A stretch of DNA of 30,457 bases from Zygnema cylindricum (lineage: Eukaryota; Streptophyta; Zygnematophyceae; Zygnematales; Zygnemataceae), in NCBI GenBank assembly GCA_037447655.1, contig JBBHKE010001194.1, positions 64,001-94,457 of the forward strand, read 5' to 3'. Position numbers and translations under genes: made by a program. This document shows, piece after piece, positions 27,602-30,457 of the stretch; within the stretch, counting starts at the first letter, position 1; every line of letters starts with the position of its first letter. The notes below the pieces were generated by a model. The model was not told where the DNA came from and made no database searches. It was given only the letters and a program-made list of their open reading frames with translations.

Positions 27602-29935
27602 GGAAACCTTAGAGGCTCGAGAAAGGTTTCCGAGACGAGTCTTTTTTTTATTTTTTACGAAAGCAAAAGTTGAGTAAAAAAAGTAGCAACGAAGTGTAGT
27701 CAAAATTGTAGGTATTAGTGTAGGCATTGTTCGATGGAAAATTTCATTTTTGCAAAAGGTGCGATTACGTTTTGAAGTTGTTGCATATGCTTTATTTTTT
27801 GTTGTTGATATTGCTTAAAATCCAATTGCATTATTGAAAAAAAATCATTTTTAAATTATCTAATGTTCTTGGCTCTGGAAAATCTCAGCAATTTGGCTAC
27901 AAAAAATCGCTATAATTTTTCATTTAGCGATATAGAGTTGACAACCAATTAGACAATTTGGGTTTTGTTTAAATGTATCGAGGTGTAGAGTAGAACACTA
28001 TTGGTAGTCACTCTATAGTCGTTTGGTTTACTCTTATTATTCTCCAATGCCTGGAACAAGATGACATGTCTTTTGTTAAATTGACCCTCTTATTTTGCAT
28101 TTTTTTTGTGAATATGAGCGGCGTGGTCGTTGTTAAGGAGATTGTTCCTCTTTTCTAAAGGAAATTGTATGCAGGATAAGCTTTCAATTCTTTTCGTGCA
28201 GTTTTCTGGCTCTCTTGACCTTGTTATTACTTTTATCTACCTGCAACCAAAGAAAATGAAACTCAAAGTTTGTCTAGCAAACTCGATAAAATACTAGCGT
28301 TGTTATATTACTCGTTATAATGAACAATAGTATTGCAATTTCAGAACGATTGTAACATGTTAGAGTATGATAGAAGTTTATTAAATCTTGAGTGTTCACA
28401 TTGCAATTGCAATGAATTACAATGATTATAGATGAAAGTGTAGTACATAACATGTAATTATACAACAAAATAGTACGTCCTTATACAACTAAAAATTTCA
28501 CTTGCAAAATCATGATTGGACAATATATGAGATTTGTTTCAAAGTTAATAATTTGATTTCCTGTACAAATGAAATGGACGGTTGATTGTGAATCACTCAA
28601 AAGGAATGGCATAAAGAGAGAACAATCAATAATTAACAATTAATAACATTATTTGTTGTTCGGAGGGCAAAAAAAACTGGGAGACTTATTAGAGCTACTG
28701 ATGCTAATAGTGACTTAAGAGTAAAACAAAAGGGCAAAACAAAACTGCTTTGAGACGTGTTTCTTTTTACATCATGGATAACCAAACTCTAATCACATCG
28801 AGATGAAGACAATCTGATTCTATTTTACTGGGGTTTCGTAGAGTATTTGAGATTTTAAAGGGTTTTGTAAGGTTTTTAGGGTTTTGGGGGTTTTGTAGTC
28901 GGGTTTCCAATGTTTTGAAGGGTTTTTAGGTTATTTTAGGGTTTTTAGAGTTTTTTCGGGTTTTTCAGCACAGAGTAAGCACTTAACATGTTTCAACCAG
29001 ACTTATGTCACAAAGTGAATAATTCAATTTATATTACATAAAATTTGAAGCAAATTATAAAAGAAATATAGCTTAAATTGTAGTTTTAAACCCGAAGTAA
29101 ATATGACATTTTTCGCTCATAACCAAAAAAAATTGCAATAATAATGCATCGAAGTAATAAGCTTTTTCCCTTTGTAATTGGGAAGAATAAAAAAAAAACA
29201 TTGAACACGCAATTTATGAAAGATGAGTTAGATACAACACCAAAACAATGGAAAAAAAAAACATAGAACTTACCATTCAAATCTACAATTAATTTATTGA
29301 AAAAAAAAAGACAAATTAAACAGCACAAAATCATTTGAGCAATAATTTCAGCTACAAAAACGTCTTCATGTACTAAAAAACGACACTAAAAGACGTTTTT
29401 GACCCAAAAGAAAAAAACGGTTAAACATATTTATACCAACAAAAGTGACGCTAAAAAAATATTTGCACCCAAATAAAAGAGAGCCTAAACGATATTTTTA
29501 CCCAAACAAATAAAAGAGACAAAAAGACGTAGTTATACCCTAACAAACATAACATATTTTATCACATATTTTATTTATACTCAACAAAACAGAAACTAGC
29601 ACAATATTTGTACCCAAAAAGAAAAATTTCCAGTTTCTCGAATAAATCAGCTCACGACCAATCGGAAAAGACGATTTTTGTGTCGTAATGCCTCATGGTG
29701 AGAAAAACAGAAAAACTTAAAATTGGGATAAAAAAAGTCTTTTAAAAAAAAAACTTTTACGTTTTTGGTCTTAGAATGAACAAAAAAAGAAAAAAAGAAA
29801 AAGAATAAGAAAAGGACAAAATAGCGACACCTGGCGATGTTTTATTCGAAGGGAGGAAGATTCTCGATGGCTGAAAAAATTTCGGAAAACTCCGGAAACT
29901 GTTGACTCTGGATTTGCCAAAAAGCATTTTGTATT
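27602..29935. other. AT-rich region without a supported gene
   Basis: Downstream of the CNNM-like stop codon, the 3' untranslated region is expected first. The rest is AT-rich with only short open frames. GTTTTTAGGG-like words cluster at 28840-28970. From about 29340 to 29620, A-rich blocks repeat a loose pattern of TTTTTACCCAAA(C/A)AAA and GACG/ACGATATT, suggesting an old tandem array. Confidence 0.5.
28840..28970 (+). repeat. Degenerate G/T-rich, telomere-like repeats
   Basis: About 130 bases of variants of GGTTTTTAGGGTTTT and GGGTTTTGTAGTC. They resemble decayed TTTTAGGG/TTTAGGG repeat but are not regular enough to be called telomeric with confidence. Confidence 0.4.
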
Positions 29936-29939
29936 TAGA

Positions 29940-30158
29940 TAGGGGGAGAGAAAGTGAGTGGGAGGGAGGGAGGGGGGGAGAGAGGGAGGGGGAGAGAAAG
30001 GGAGAGGGAGAAGGGGAGGGAGAGGGAGAGAGAGGGAGAGCGACAGAGGGAGAGAGAAGGGAGAGGGAGGGAGAGAGGGGAAAAGGGGAGAGGGGGGGAG
30101 CAGGAGAGGTAGAAATGGAGAGAGGGGAGGGGTAGAAAGGGAGAGAGGGGAAGAAAGT
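29940..30158. repeat. Purine-rich low-complexity tract
   Basis: GGGAGGGAGGGGGGGAGAGA-type sequence with almost no pyrimidines on the plus strand. Long frames on both strands here are repeat translation. Confidence 0.9.
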
Positions 30159-30365
30159 TTCTCCACATTTTCAATTATTTCACATATTCTGTTTGTATAC
30201 TACATTTCCCATTTTTGCATTCTTTCCCTCTTTGCATTTTTTTAGGAACGGAAATAGTAGCGGAAACGGAACAGAATCAGGAAGGAAAGACTGAACAGGA
30301 ACGGAACGGAACACCGTGTTAGAATTATTCTTGTGTTAGAATCTTCAGGCTAGCTCTTCATTGTT

Positions 30366-30440
30366 AATAACGCAAACTAGCATTTCAGTTTGCGTTATTT
30401 AGCTAGTAAGTAGTATTCCAGTTTGCGTTATCTAGCTAGT
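30366..30440. repeat. Perfect 13-bp hairpin followed by a 33-bp direct repeat
   Basis: AATAACGCAAACT (30366-30378) and AGTTTGCGTTATT (30387-30399) are exact inverted copies around an 8-base loop. AGTTTGCGTTATTTAGCTAG recurs 33 bases later at 30420 with one change. It may be the edge of an element that continues beyond the window. Confidence 0.8.
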
Positions 30441-30457
30441 TATAGGATTAGAAGTTA

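Noticed and set aside
29771-30166. 131-codon minus frame ending in NPESTVSGVFRNFFSHRESS
   Set aside because: Most of it is purine-tract translation. The unique 29830-29940 part could be a short exon, but no acceptor/donor pair or homology supports it.

Overview
The window is nuclear DNA from an intron-rich eukaryote. Genes are split by GT-AG introns (one GC-AG) with pyrimidine tracts at their acceptors. Bacterial-style operons and ribosome binding sites are absent, and a large part of the sequence is pyrimidine/purine simple repeat. Degenerate TTTAGGG-like motifs at 4408-4446 and 28840-28970 would suit an alga or alveolate-type protist. The organism cannot be named from sequence alone; a chromerid or similar alga is only a guess.

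Four gene models are supported. (1) Plus strand, 2762-4221: a four-exon gene for a 267-residue secreted or membrane protein of unknown family with an acidic GEIEEN repeat. (2) Minus strand, 9746-8514: an F-box/leucine-rich-repeat-like protein, possibly with an upstream exon near 10578-11087. (3) Minus strand, 20681-12810: a ten-exon folylpolyglutamate synthase (FolC/FPGS) of 570 residues, reconstructed exon by exon with every splice phase agreeing. (4) Plus strand, 21853-27601: a seven-exon DUF21/CNNM-type membrane protein of 648 residues whose usual CBS module is replaced by a long disordered tail. Genes 3 and 4 are divergent across about 1.2 kb. Nothing suggests a shared pathway for the four genes.

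Layout: 1-1015 pyrimidine repeats; 1016-2600 AT-rich spacer with a diverged repeat; 2600-4221 gene 1; 4222-5640 purine-rich then T-rich spacer; 5641-7484 a decayed duplicate of the last FolC exon and its 3' flank, interrupted by a TA-flanked inverted-repeat element; 8514-9746 the F-box gene; 9848-10228 a 25-bp minisatellite; 10241-11803 two abutting TA-flanked inverted-repeat elements; 12810-20681 FolC; 21853-27601 the CNNM-like gene; 27602-30457 AT-rich spacer, a purine tract and a terminal hairpin/repeat.

The most interesting signal is recurrent tandem duplication of 3' splice sites with the first exon bases. Offsets are exactly 51 bp in FolC intron 3, 51 bp in CNNM-like intron 6 and 153 bp in FolC intron 9. 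In two cases the duplicated block is itself a GT...AG unit, which fits the proposed origin of introns by duplication of an AGGT-containing segment. A second clear result is the TA-target element family, with an empty-site paralogue of one insertion preserved in the same window.
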